From Norana najaformis (lineage: Eukaryota; Annelida; Clitellata; Crassiclitellata; Hormogastridae), in the NCBI GenBank assembly GCA_964023275.1, contig OZ029915.1:18019775-18083774 (forward strand): 64,000 nt of DNA, given 5' to 3'. The translations under genes were made by a program, and so were the position numbers. The first letter of the stretch is position 1; the number at the start of each line of letters is the position of its first letter. The notes beneath the pieces are model-generated. The model was not told the DNA's origin. It saw nothing but the letters and a program-made list of their open reading frames with translations, and made no database searches. Shown here piece by piece: positions 26,440 through 37,649 of this stretch.

Positions 26440-29400
26440 CATCTCGTTTATTGATTCCGATTAAAGGATGATACGTTACAATCCTGTATAATTGACAGGG
26501 ATGCAAACGGCACATGCACCCAGAAGGAACATAGGTTCCGCTTACATAGGGTCACCTACTACTTAGTAGCAGTGAGATGGCTATTAACTTAGCTATAAAA
26601 CAACGTATCCTTTATATTAACACAAAATCAATAAATGTCAAAGAATAAAATAAAAAAGACAAATATTCAACTTCATCTAAGCTGAATTGCCTTAGTAAAT
26701 AAGGTAATATAGAAAACAAAAACTTTAACTACTGAATGTACAGTCGCAAGAAACTTTTAAGAGCTGTCGCGTCTGCTTCTTAAATAGCTGCAAATTAGGC
26801 ATTGAACGTATACTCACAGGAAGTGAGTTCCACAGTGACGGACCCGCACATTTAATTGCAAATAGCCTTGTGTTCGTACGGGCAAAGGTGCTATAGTAAT
26901 TAGCTTGGGATCTGGTAAAATAGGAGTGGCAGTCAGTGCAAATCTGAAAACAGCTACGAAAGACTGGAGGTAATAATTTACGCTCGTCCCTGTACATAAA
27001 GATGGATATTTGGAACTTATTTATAGAGTCAAATTTCAAAATGTTACAGTTTAAAAAGCAGTGTTCAGTGTTCATACCGTGCAAATTCTTAGCAATATTT
27101 CTAATTGAACGTCGTTGCAAAACAGATAAACCTTTTAGTCGAGAATGGTAGTTAGAGGCCCAGACAAGTTTACAATACGACAAAGAGGGGTAGATCAAAG
27201 AGTAATATAAGTTCAGTAGAACATTTTGACGCAGAGCATAACGAACTCGAGACACTATTCCAATGCCTTTGGCTATTTTATGTGATATATGAAATATATG
27301 GTTCTTCCATGTTGGGTGACTGTCAATATAGACCCCAAGAAATTTGCATGAGTTCACTTGTCAGATCTGTTGCTTATCGATACAGATATTTGTGTTAATA
27401 TTAGGCACTGGTTTCCTATGTGAATAAGACAGGATGAAGTTGGTTTTGCTTAAATTCAAGGATAATCTGTTTGACCGAAACCAATCAGCAACCAATATAA
27501 GTTCACTAATAAATATAATAGACTCAATCAAAACATTAAGTGAATTATAAGATAAAAAACATTTGTGTCGTCCGCGACTAGTATAAAATGAAGTAATTTC
27601 GATGAATTAGAGAAGTCGTTTGTATATAACAAGAACAGTAATGGGCCAAGAATTTAAGATCTCCGCAATGAACCAAATTAATTTGAGAAAGTATACCATT
27701 ACATAACACCTGTTGTTGTCTGCTATCAAGACAGCTTCTGAACCAACAGAGCGGAAGTCCACATATCCCATAAAATTCAAGCTTATGTAATAAGATCGAG
27801 TGATTCACCGTATCAAAGCTTTAGCCACGTCCAAAAGATTCCAATCGAATATTGATGATCATCGATGGATTGAGAGATTTTATCTTCAAAATCCAATAGT
27901 GCCATCGAGGTAGATTGACCGGGTCGGAAGCCAAATTGGTTTAGATTAAGATTCCCGTTTTATCAATGTAATGATTTAGGCGTTCGTATATTAATTTTTC
28001 AAAATTCTTAGAGAAAAAAAGAAAGCCTGTAATTGTTAATGTTCGCATATCTCCTGATTTGAAAATTGGAATAACCTTCGCCAGCTTTATCCCGTTCGGT
28101 ACAATACCGCTGTTAAACGAACTATTAATAACTTCAGCCAGCATTGGGGCGACGATATGTGCAGTAGGAACTAGCTATAGGCATGGATCAGTACCATCGG
28201 GTCCAGTGCTATGCGTAATTTTTAGGGAGTTTAAGATGGTAATAATTTCCTCAGCAGACGTTGAAAATGAAGTAAATGAATGAGGTGGTGGACTTTTCAA
28301 AAAAGTTTTAAAAGAGGTTTTGGATGCAGGAATAGTTGTTGCCCGTGACTGACCGATACCGGTAAAGAAATCATTGAACTTACTCGCCATAAGAATCGGG
28401 TCACTAACCATGACCACATCAATGTTAATGCAGTCCACTAATTTACTAAGATTGGCTGCTCCAATCAGCGACCAAACAAAACTCCAGGTTTTCTTAATGT
28501 TATAATTATTTGCTTTTGTCAATTTTTTTATTATAATATTGTTCTTCGGCTTTATTTCTAATTTGCTTGAATTTATTTCTATACCTTGTGAATTTAATTT
28601 TATTGGAATCGGAGGGATCTTTTAAGAAGTTTAAACATAGTTTTGATTTCTCTTTGCAAGACTTTAACAAACCAGCTGTGATCCACGGTTGAATTGGTGA
28701 ATTGTGCCTCGGTGTGATTGTTGATACTACAGGTAACGCTGTGTCACAGGCTTTCTTATACTAGTTTATAAACAATGTATATACCAATGAAGGATCACGG
28801 TTTATACAAGCAGAAGTCACCCGGGTCCAATCAGTTTGAGCTAGGAGCGAGTGGAACTTTGTAATCCCATCTTCAGTGATAAACCGTTTATTAGGCTTAA
28901 TCTGATAACTAGTAAGAAGTGGAGTTAAGTCACCCCATGCAATAACTGGCAGATGGTCAGATATATCACTAATAATAATGGATGAGTCAAAATGATCAAC
29001 ATGGGTGTGGTCAATTAATGTAGCCTTCGTATCAGTAATACGTGTGGGTCTCAGAATAGAGAGAAGGAAATGGTAAGAAAATAAACTATTAAGAAAATTT
29101 TGAGTGTGAGCGAACTGCTCAGCTTTCAAAAGATCCACATTAAAATCACCACATAAAACCCCCTTTTCCCCATGTTCGAAAGGCAGGAGAGTAACTACTC
29201 TAGTTCAGCATTGAAAACATCCAAAGCTGATCCAGGCGAACGGTAAATTACGCCAAACATGCAGTCTTTTTCCTTAGACTGTGAACGCTTATAAACAGAC
29301 TTTCATACGTGACATGGTTTGCTACTGATTGTCCCAGATCATGATTTTGTATTTGAGATCTTCTTTAATGACAAAGGCTAGACCACCGCCTCTACCCGTG

Positions 29401-29960
29401 GTTCTGCATTTATGTATGAATTGATAGCCTGGGATAGTTATAGTTTCAGCGGTAGTAGTATTAAGCCATGTCTGAGAGCTAAAACAGTAATTTGAAGCTG
29501 CGACAGAAAAAGTCAAATCTCATATATTTTAGAGTAGAGACTTCTGCAGTTTAGACGCATAATTCTAAAGGAAGCACTGTCATAGGAAAGTAATTGTGTT
29601 TTCAAAGATTCCAAGATGTTATAAGAACTGGTGCAGGAGTTATATCTAAAATAGTTTAAGTCCGGGTCCAAGTCTTTATTATTCAAAAGCGTACGCTGTT
29701 CCTCTCCAGCAAATAGGCCAAAGCACCAAATTATTAAAACCTCCTATTTAGACTGAAGAGGGAATCGTCCGTCATTGAAATTGCCTCAAGAAAATCAGTC
29801 ATCGTTAATGTGATAGAAGCGTAGAATTGACTTAGTACATTGTTGACAGTAGTAAGGCTTATAATACACATTTAGTATTGACTTGCGAGGGTCAGAAACA
29901 ACGCATTTAGAATGAGTTGTATTATTACACAGTGCCCAGATCACATTCATTTCACTGGAT
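26440..29960 (-). mobile_element. Jockey/CR1-like LINE, nearly full ORF2, inactive
   Basis: This is the longest LINE in the window. In minus order, a Cys/His cluster lies near 29940-29800 (CNNTTHSKC ... YYCQQC, PHD-like, cut off by the LTR insertion). The endonuclease follows at 29516-28761 (CFSSQTWLNTTT, GRGGGLAFVIKEDL, LRPTRITDTKATLIDHT, ISDISDHLPVIAW). Next are a linker (28522-28175, with THSTGPDGTDP), RT pieces (28144-27578) and an intact C-terminal stretch of 210 codons (27357-26725) with CKFLGVYIDSHPTWKNHI, LIYPSLSYCKLVWASNY and GPSLWNSLPVSIRSMPN. Frameshifts and stops in the RT (27360-28170) silence it. The 3' UTR runs to about 26440. Confidence 0.8.
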
Positions 29961-30225
29961 TCAGAGCGACTGGCACATGTGAAGGAAGGTAACTGGGTGA
30001 GTTGAGTCCCAACTGCAACAGATGTTGTAGATGGGTGTGTCTGAAAAACTGTCAGAGGATGGAGAGTGATGGGAAAACTACATAAAGAATGCATTCGCTG
30101 TCAAAGAAGGAGAATTAATCGAGAAATTGTTGAAGAGTTTGAAACTGCAGAACGTGAGAAGCAAAATTTTTATGGAACAGCTTTTCGTCTTCATTTGATA
30201 CTTTCTAGACAACGAGACTTCAGCA
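29961..30225 (+). repeat. Left LTR
   Basis: About 265 bp, matching 32332-32598. It is followed immediately by the primer-binding-site-like sequence. Its exact left edge is uncertain by a few bases. Confidence 0.6.
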
Positions 30226-30243
30226 TTTGGGGCTCGTCCTTCC
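30226..30243 (+). promoter_or_regulatory. Putative tRNA-Pro-type primer-binding site
   Basis: TTTGGGGCTCGTCC resembles the TGGGGGCTCGTCC primer-binding site that pairs with the 3' end of tRNA-Pro in gammaretroviruses. The match then stops, which is consistent with a short or diverged site. Confidence 0.45.
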
Positions 30244-30480
30244 GTCGCCCGAAGAAGCTCACCCGTCTTCTGAAGAAGCTCGCCCGATAGACGCTCGTCC
30301 TTAAAATTCATCCCGTTGAACGAGTCGCCAACATTTGGGTCGTCGTCGAAAGAAATTCGTCGTCTGAAAGAAATTCGTCTTCCGAAGGGTAGTCGTCGAG
30401 AAAAAGAATTTGTCCGGAAGATCGTTCTGAAAGTTGTCCGAAGGTCGTTCAAGGAATAGTCGTCTAAAAGAATTCGGTGG
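30240..30480 (+). repeat. Short-period repeats downstream of LTR
   Basis: Irregular repeats of phrases such as cgtcgtctgaaagaaattcgtc and gaagaagctc(a/g)cccg with a period near 20-25 bp, in the leader region of the LTR element. Confidence 0.5.
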
Positions 30481-32331
30481 TAGTATTACAGATGCCCGAC
30501 TGTCGAAACAATTATTAGCTGGGCGAAGAGAACAACAGTTAAATGATGGGCGCTCGATCGAAAGCCTTTTCGATGCGGGAAGCGATCTCGAGGCAGAGTT
30601 TTGTCAGGTTCAACTAGTTTTGCTCAGCTGGGTTTCGTCAAGGTAAGGTCATGGATTCAAGGGGGGAGCGAAGGATCAATTGGTTGGTTGGGACTTATGT
30701 GAGTACAAGTTTATCAGAAAGTCCCTCACTGCGTTCTACTCAGGTTTCCTCGTGTAGTCGATTGCAACATTCTCGTTCCACATATTGCAATAGACAAGAG
30801 ACTTCTGTCGTTCATTCATCTGTTGGTTCAGTTCGATTGGCGTCATCTCACAGTTCAATGTCAAGGAACCAGGAAGATAAGACATGTTCGGAAGTTCAAC
30901 CATTTGTTTTATTTGAGCCTTCACTTCACCTCTTTCAGTTTCTGCGCAGGTCTTTCACTCAAGACTGAAAACATTTCTTTTCCAAAAATCTTATCCAGAT
31001 TCTTCTTCTACCCCTTATCTCTCTTCTCGCTTCAATTTCAAACACCATCCACCGTAGCCGTCCGACTGTCTGACTACCTGACCCTGGATCTTGACCTGGA
31101 ACCGAACCCTTTTGCCTAGCGAATTTGTTGTGAATAAGCTGGTTTCCGTGACTTAGTTTTTGCTGGGCGCTGTATACATCTTGAGATTGCGATTACGGTT
31201 ACGATTACGAGGAGCTTTGCGATTTCGAATAAAGCCTGGATTCAACCGTAGGAATTGACGTCTGAATAATGTTTCGGTTATATTTTTATTGTATTGAAGT
31301 TAGTTGTTGATTGACATGGATATTATAGGGTTTCCGTTTAACTTAAACATAAGAGATAGTAGGAATAGCATTATGCATGTATATAAGTATCATATTAGTG
31401 AAGGTAGTAAGGCGTTGATGATGGTTTGGGTGTAATGGGTACTTGAATATCAGTGAGTGAATATTGAAAAATGAATTGCTGTGCTGAGAGTAGAGGATAG
31501 GTTGCATGAAGTTAGTTTTGATATTTTGGTATGTATAAGTAAGGGTTCTAAGGTTCATTAGGGTTCTCAGGCGGAACTTTGTTGTTGGGATTGATGGTAA
31601 TGTAGTACTTCATAGAAGTCTGGTTATGTTGTGTGGTAGATATTTCGACGACCTTTTGGTGCCTCGTGGAGGTCTGGTACGTCTTGTATATATTGTGTAT
31701 AGAGTATATATAGTGTATGTGTGATTAAATGTTCCGTCCGGAGTTACTAAGTTCCTTAGTTGGAGTCGGTGAATGAGAGTGGAGTTGACATTATTTCTAT
31801 CTGTGGTGTGGGTTTTGTATGTATAAATTGAATTGTGTATTTTGTGGTTTCATTTGAGTTCTATAGGACTTTGGTTTGTCGGTTATGGATTTTGTGTGGG
31901 ATGTCTTGTATACGTTCTCTAATCTTTATGGCTATTTTTTGACCAGGTATGGGATTCTGCGGTCGTGCACTTTGTATAATTCTATTTGACTATTTAATGC
32001 TTGTTGCGTTTTGTATGTCCGAGTTACCCAATCTTTCATTGCTAGTTTTGGTAGGATTTGTTGCTGTGTACTATCCTCAGTTGGATTAATTTTTTATGTG
32101 TAGTTGCTTGGAGAATTGTCGTATGTGTGACGGAAGGATGGTAATGATATATCGTGGGATTGTATCGATAGTCGTGTGTAGTAGAATTGGACATTTGTTA
32201 GTTTAACCTAAGAGGCTGTTGAGAAAATTGTGTTTGTAGTCAGAGAATTTATGTATAGAGTGTAGGTACTGTGCAGTTGGTCGGTCACCTTTCAGGTGCC
32301 CCTCTTTCGAGTGTGGGGGTATGTTACGAGT

Positions 32332-32598
32332 GGCACTTTTGGAAGGAAGATTACTTGGTGAGATGAGTGCTACCTGCAACAGATGTTGTATATGGGAGTG
32401 TTGTAAGGAGTGTCTGAAGGAGTGTCAGAGGATGGAGAGTGATGGGAAAAATACATGAAGGATGCATAAGTTGTAAAATAAAGAAGTGATCGAGAAATTA
32501 TTGAAAAGTTTGAAACCGAACGTGAGAAGAAGCAACGTTTTTATGGAACAACTTCTCATCTTCTTCACTTAATACCCCTAGACAACGAGATTCCAACA
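32332..32598 (+). repeat. Right LTR
   Basis: Starts TGTTACG and ends CCAACA. It is followed by an AT dinucleotide run (32599-32621). Confidence 0.6.
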
Positions 32599-32621
32599 AT
32601 ATATATATATATATATATATA

Positions 32622-34190
32622 GTGTCACTGGTAATCTGATCGCTCTCAGACATTTTACGGGCAGAGACCTCAGCAAAATAACCACTTCTGTCAAATTTTA
32701 AGTCAATCGGTGTAAGGCTTGCGGGTTAAGGCATGTAGCCGTTAACACCCAGCTGCACTGCTTGTGATTGAGAGACCATGAAGTTGGAGGCTCAATAAAA
32801 CGCCAGTATTTTTCAATGTTTGCTGTTTATATGTGTCATTTGAATTTGTTGCCTAGACTCTAGTTTTTTTACAGTAAGGACAAAGATTTGATACGGGTCA
32901 GTGGCAGCTCCAGAATTGCTTGCGTGGGAGGTCAAGAGCATTTCCAAAGGAGAGCCACATTCTGGCAGTCCTCCATGCACGGGTCTGGTCTGAGGGGCGC
33001 TGGTATATAACCAAGAGGGGCGGGGGCGAACGTACCCCACGCCTATAGCTAAATCCGCCACTGATACGGGTACTATGGCAAAAGCACTGCTTGTTTAAAG
33101 AAAAAGGAGGATTGGGCTCTCCTGGGAGAACAAAATCGATTGAGGACAGTAGATTCCAAGTAACAGTAGGCCATTATGGAAAAATCTTTCAATGAGACGC
33201 GACGCTCAATTAAGAGCCCATAGTTCTCAGCTGGGAAAACATGATCTAATGAAGAAAGTTTCTGATGTTCGGTGGGATGCAAAGTGCTCAGGTTTCACCT
33301 ATTTATTCGACTACAGAGTGTCGATTCAGTCAGTTCGAAATGGAAATTGACTCAAAACTGAGGTCACTCAACCTTTTCATGCCAAAAAATCGCCCACGCT
33401 CAACCTCATTCCGACTTTCCTTATAAAGATATTTTGGACGAGTTCTGCTGCAGTTCATGGTGCGGGTCTACATTACACCACAGATGGAGGGAGCTCTTTC
33501 AGGCTGTCCGAAGCGTACTAACATAAAGCCATATGTCAGAGACCTTGTGAGGAGGCTGGGCTGTTCTTTCGCTCAAAGTTGGAGATCGATTTGGTGCGCC
33601 TAAGGGGCGGAGTCATTTTGTTGAATGACAGTTCTTTGGCTTGCGCGGTGCATTGTTTGAAGTATAATTGAATGTAAATAACTTGTATTTGCAAAACGTG
33701 CGGAGGCAGAGGGGATGTATACGTTGTTAGGCAGTCATTGTTGATTGGGTGTTAAATATAGACGAAGATGTTGATTTGTGTTTAGTTTAAATTTTATTTG
33801 CATATGTAAATCTGATTGTTTTAAGCAGAGAACAGTAGAGATGTTGACTGATGCATATAGTATTACATGTGTTGAACAGTAGAGAAAAATGGTTATGAAA
33901 TTCGCTGATTGAGCAAAACGTTATTTTAGTTCATTGTGTAGGTTCCTAAATACGAAGAAAATGATTGTGTTGTTTATTCATTAACGAAACTTGATAACTC
34001 AAGAAAACAGTGGAAGTTTGTGAGTTATTTAGGACTCTCAATTAGACTAAATAGTATAGTGTTTACCCAGGTATTGACGCTGTGGAAATACAAGTTGCAT
34101 TTGCCAGCAAATAAAATCGGATGCTTTGTCACAGCTACAAGCTTGCACTAAGAGGCGGAGTTGACTCCATCCTTGAGGCAGCCAGTCTCG
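32622..34190. other. No recognised gene
   Basis: Minus frames at 33061-32813 and 33282-33073 have no recognisable domain. Probably old repeats. Confidence 0.35.
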
Positions 34191-34199
34191 AATGACATC

Positions 34200-34440
34200 A
34201 ATACTTAGCGGCCCGCATGAATCTAGCCTATACAATGATTGAGAAACAGTAGGTCGGCAGATTTCGCGCCTTTCGGAAGTGTGTGACATGATGCCTACGC
34301 TGCAATCCGGCTTCAGGAAAGACCCACCTTCAAAGACAGTTCTACCAGCTGTTTTCTGATTTCTATGACTCCAATGACTCTTCGAGCCGTAAGCGCCGTT
34401 TTCGAAATGTTGATTACGACACATCGCTCAGCGCGTCATA
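34200..34440 (+). pseudogene. LINE reverse transcriptase scrap
   Basis: The plus strand around 34285-34345 reads DMMPTLQSGFRKDPPSKTV, the LQSGFR...STET block of L2/CR1-like RTs, followed by a VDYDTSL phrase. Only this block is left. Confidence 0.5.
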
Positions 34441-35541
34441 CAAATTTGCTGGTCTATAAATAGACTGTTTCCATGATTTCTGATAAATTATTTTTGGCGA
34501 ACGGATCCTAAACAAGTCACTTCATGCAAGATTGGAGTGGAAAATAAGTTCAAAAGACAAAAGACTGCGACGGACAGAGAATATAAAATAAGAACTCAAC
34601 GCGATCTGAACTAAATACCAGAAAAGCAAAGAACTTCACGTCGAAGTACAGCTGAAAGAATGGAGATCATTCGCACCAATCGCCGCCAAACGGGTAACAC
34701 CTGGGAGTAATGAGCATGAAGATGATGATCATGTTTAGGCGAAAGATAAATTTAACATTATTGCCTACACTTAAACAGTCCAACTAATTAATTAGCTAAC
34801 CTTAGATACGTTTGATTTTTGTAATGAGTGCCATGGCTGTAAAACATTTCTAGAGATAAAAAATACTTGGCATTAAGAAGCTATTTTAGTTATTGTTGGC
34901 CATTTACTTTTGCATCGATTAATTCTAATCAGTGAAGACAAATGTTTAGGCAAAACGTTTTGTAATTATAATTGCAAGTTTATATAGCGCCACTTCAGAG
35001 AAACTCCTCAGAGGCGCTCCCGACTTGACAGCACAAAATATGATCGAATGGATTGATTTCTAAACGATTGCGGAAAAGAGGCAAACAGAGGCGAAGAAAC
35101 TGATGTCGCAGGTTGCAAGGCAGCTTATTTCTGAGAGCTGGGTAAGCAACAGCAAAGCTTTTGTGCTGGACCGTGAAAGCTCAACATTTGCCTCTAAAAA
35201 AGAAGCACTACTGAATGATGAGCCCACGGCAATGCAACGGCAAGGTACCTTATTAACTTATTTACCCACAAATAAAAACTGGAGAGCTGAACGACGCGTG
35301 ATATTTCACGAACCGTCATCCACCTAAGTAGCATTCAAACTGGATTTGTCTTAACTTCATTGCATCTACCGCGTTGTATAAAAAGCCATCCTTTTAATTA
35401 CATAACCGTTTGGTATTATAAAAATTGACTCAGCGATAAATTACTTTTCAATATGTCTTTGCACTCTCTGACATAAACGAATTTCATAACGAGCATAGCA
35501 AGAAATCACCGACGTTCTCGACGACTAAGGGACCAATCACA
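34441..35541. other. No recognised gene; LINE tail at 34960-35025
   Basis: Contains a minus-oriented family 1 LINE end (tatatagcgccacttcagag with an (ATTATA)-like tail). The 74-codon plus frame at 35103 has no domain. Confidence 0.4.
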
Positions 35542-36433
35542 CTATAAAATCAGATGTTTACCTCCTTTGTTGTCGTTCGTTTCGAGCTTTCGTAACGACT
35601 TTACTGCTTCTACCCATTCAAGAAAATTCTGGTAAGATGTAGGACTGCCTTCCGGTCTAGTCTTCTTCCACTCCTGATACATAGCTTGTAGTACTGCATT
35701 GTCGGGTTCTTTAAACAGAATCAAAAATCTTATTGCTCTCACCACAACATTGCAAATAAACAACTTTATGTATCCTTGTAATTAAATCTTTTGGCTGAAT
35801 GAAAACTAAATGTGAAAATGCAAATCCTAAAATTACTAAAGCAAAACAAGAAGCAACAGCGCTATAAGATGCAGGCTTACCGGACTGAAGTTTTGCTTCT
35901 GACTCCGGCTCCGACTCAGCAGCCAGAGGCTCAACCAGCTGTCGCTCTACGTTTTCCTTGTTAATCAAATCGTAAAACTTGGCAAATGATTTGTCGCTGT
36001 CAGCTGGCTGGTCGTTTATCCACTGATATCTCTTGTATAGCGCTCGACCACGGTTTACTACAGACAAATCAGCGTCATTTAAAATAGGCCACATCAAACA
36101 ACAAAGCCAATTTTGCTGTTTTAATGAGATATAAGAACTTCAATAGCGTGGGTACCTTGAGCACCTTAGGCCTGTGTTTTTATTCTAGATAATTTACATA
36201 GCCCACGTAGAATGAACTTTGCGAATAATATGTAGAAGAAAAAATCTATGGGCTTGCATGCGACACATAGATGAAATCTGACGGAAATGTTTCTTATACC
36301 TAGTTATGGAAGAATGGAATAAGAACATGCTCTTACCATTGTCGATCGGTTCTGATTCATAGTCGACTGGAATCGCGAGAGAGTGGCTCATCACCACGAG
36401 AGCAGACAACAGTACCAACGACAGACGAACCAT
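35542..36433 (-). CDS. Small predicted secreted protein with two W-P-F modules (gene A)
   Basis: Predicted three-exon gene. Exon 1 (36433-36337): MVRLSLVLLSALVVMSHSLA, a signal peptide, then PVDYESEPIDN; donor G|GTAAGA. Exon 2 (36057-35881, acceptor CTGTAG): GRALYKRYQWINDQPADSDK, then SFAKFYDLINKENVERQL and an acidic tail (ESEPESEAKLQS); donor G|GTAAGC. Exon 3 (35708-35542, acceptor TTTAAAG): VLQAMYQEWKKTRPEGS, then SYQNFLEWVEAVKSLRKL and a short tail to TAG. All junctions are phase 1 and lengths agree (97 + 177 + 167 nt = 147 codons with the stop). Exons 2 and 3 each encode one module (Y-x-x-W ... P ... [FY]-x2-F), as does exon 2 of the gene at 16.1 kb. No Cys occurs in the mature part. I know of no named family. 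Exon 3 could instead be spliced at GGAG|GTAAAC and continue. Confidence 0.6.
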
Positions 36434-36493
36434 CTTTGTGTTACCTTTGATGAAGATATCAAGCACTGCGTCAGATTCAGACGGCGTTCGACG

Positions 36494-36528
36494 CTATGTA
36501 ATCCTACGACTGGCCTCTTCGTTTTATA
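36494..36528 (-). promoter_or_regulatory. TATA-like box and shared motif upstream of gene A
   Basis: On the minus strand TATAAAAC (36528-36521) lies about 90 bp upstream of the ATG. GTCGTAGGATTACATAG (36510-36494), shared with gene B, lies where transcription would begin about 25-30 bp downstream of the TATA box. Confidence 0.5.
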
Positions 36529-36770
36529 GAAGGCAACAGCGATCGTCAAGATTCTGATTTGCTGCATGCTCTGTCTGCCATAAAATCTCTAGTGGAGCCG
36601 AGATTGTCGTCTGACCTTTGCTTACTCTAGATTTTAAGTTTTTGAAACTAAATAGACCAAGATAGCGTTTTAACGGTTAGTCACGATCATAGATATGTAG
36701 TCCGTATTTTTCAGTTTAGAGGGCAACAGCGATCGAAAAGATCCTGATTTACTATTCTGTCTAGATCCCA
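36525..36770. repeat. Duplicated promoter-proximal block
   Basis: 36525-36575 and 36717-36770 share ggcaacagcgatcg, aagat(t/c)ctgattt and ctgtct, about 190 bp apart. The proximal copy includes the TATA-like box of gene A; in the distal copy that box has changed. Confidence 0.65.
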
Positions 36771-37187
36771 GAATGTCTTCGAATTTACGGCTTTTGAAAA
36801 CAACTTGACTACTGTGGTCCGTTAGCGATCAGACATTTTATTGCAGAAATAAATATCAAATACATCCAGCGGACGATAAACATTATACGACATGGTAGAG
36901 GTTTAATAACAGACAGTCTATTGAAGTACTAATACTTTTAATTGGCTTATAATTAGTTTGCTCAGCAACATCAAATACTTGTATTGCTACAGAGAACTAA
37001 AAATATGGTTTAAATTAAAATGTCTTTTAAATAAAAATCTGCAAATAACAAATTTATAATGCCTGTCTGCATAGCACTTAACAAGACAGTCCTGATTTAC
37101 CGTGGATATCGGAGACTAACATGGCAGACATATGAAATAACTGCGTTGTAGTGCTTGCATTCTATTGCACTATAAACATGTATCACG

Positions 37188-37360
37188 TGGGGCACGGTAG
37201 CTGATTGGTTAGAACACTCGGCTTGTAACGCGGACAGTACGGGTTCGAGCCTCCCCTGAGATGGTTACTGTGTAGAGACCTTGAGCAAATCTTTGACTCA
37301 CAATTGCTTCGCGTCTCAGATTCAGATTTCACTCACCTTGCCCGCCGAATAAATGCAAAA
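37188..37360 (+). repeat. tRNA-derived SINE, copy 1
   Basis: The head looks like a tRNA gene, with box A-like tagctgattggttag and box B GGTTCGAGCC. A non-tRNA body (actgtgtagagaccttgagca) and an AATAA-rich tail follow. Other copies are at 54290-54415 (-) and 55395-55545 (+). Confidence 0.75.
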
Positions 37361-37649
37361 TATTAATAATGATCATGTGTAGACAATGGAAAGGGGTTGA
37401 ACACGTGACAAGCTTTTTATGACACAGTAGGTTTACTGAATTTTTTTGAAAGGCGCCAGGAACATGAGAAACAGAAGAGAATTAAAGTCATCACCGTCTA
37501 AATTGCTACGTATCTCAACTCAAAATGTTTCCATCGATCTTGTTCTGGATGGAGATCGATTACTGGCCATTACCGATACTGGTCCTCAGAAAGTGTACGA
37601 AGTGGCGTAAGTAGGCCTAAGTGTTACCAGCAAGATACTGCATGGTACT

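Larger units (their letters stand above)
29961..32598 (+). mobile_element. LTR retroelement remnant with two ~266-bp LTRs
   Basis: Two direct repeats, 29961-30225 and 32332-32598, share long phrases (caacagatgttgta, cagaggatggagagtgatgg, gaacgtgagaag). Both end in CA; the right one starts TGTTACG. Directly after the left repeat is TTTGGGGCTCGTCC (30226-30239), like a tRNA-Pro primer-binding site. A G-rich run (gtgtggggg) lies just before the right repeat, as a polypurine tract would. The 2.1-kb interior has no readable gag or pol, apart from a possible integrase-like phrase LTRYGI near 31945. It also contains a LINE tail (31085-31215). No target-site duplication was found. The element cuts the LINE to its left. 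Confidence 0.6.

Noticed and set aside
31343-32320. Coding potential in the G/T-rich interior of the LTR element
   Set aside because: A single integrase-like phrase (LTRYGI) is too little; stops occur in all frames.
34047-34424. 125-codon minus frame
   Set aside because: It overlaps a plus-strand LINE RT block (LQSGFRK) and has no domain of its own.
37188-37260. Possible functional tRNA gene
   Set aside because: Box A and box B are present, but the acceptor arms do not pair well, a non-tRNA body follows, and two more copies occur at 54.3 and 55.4 kb. It is a SINE.
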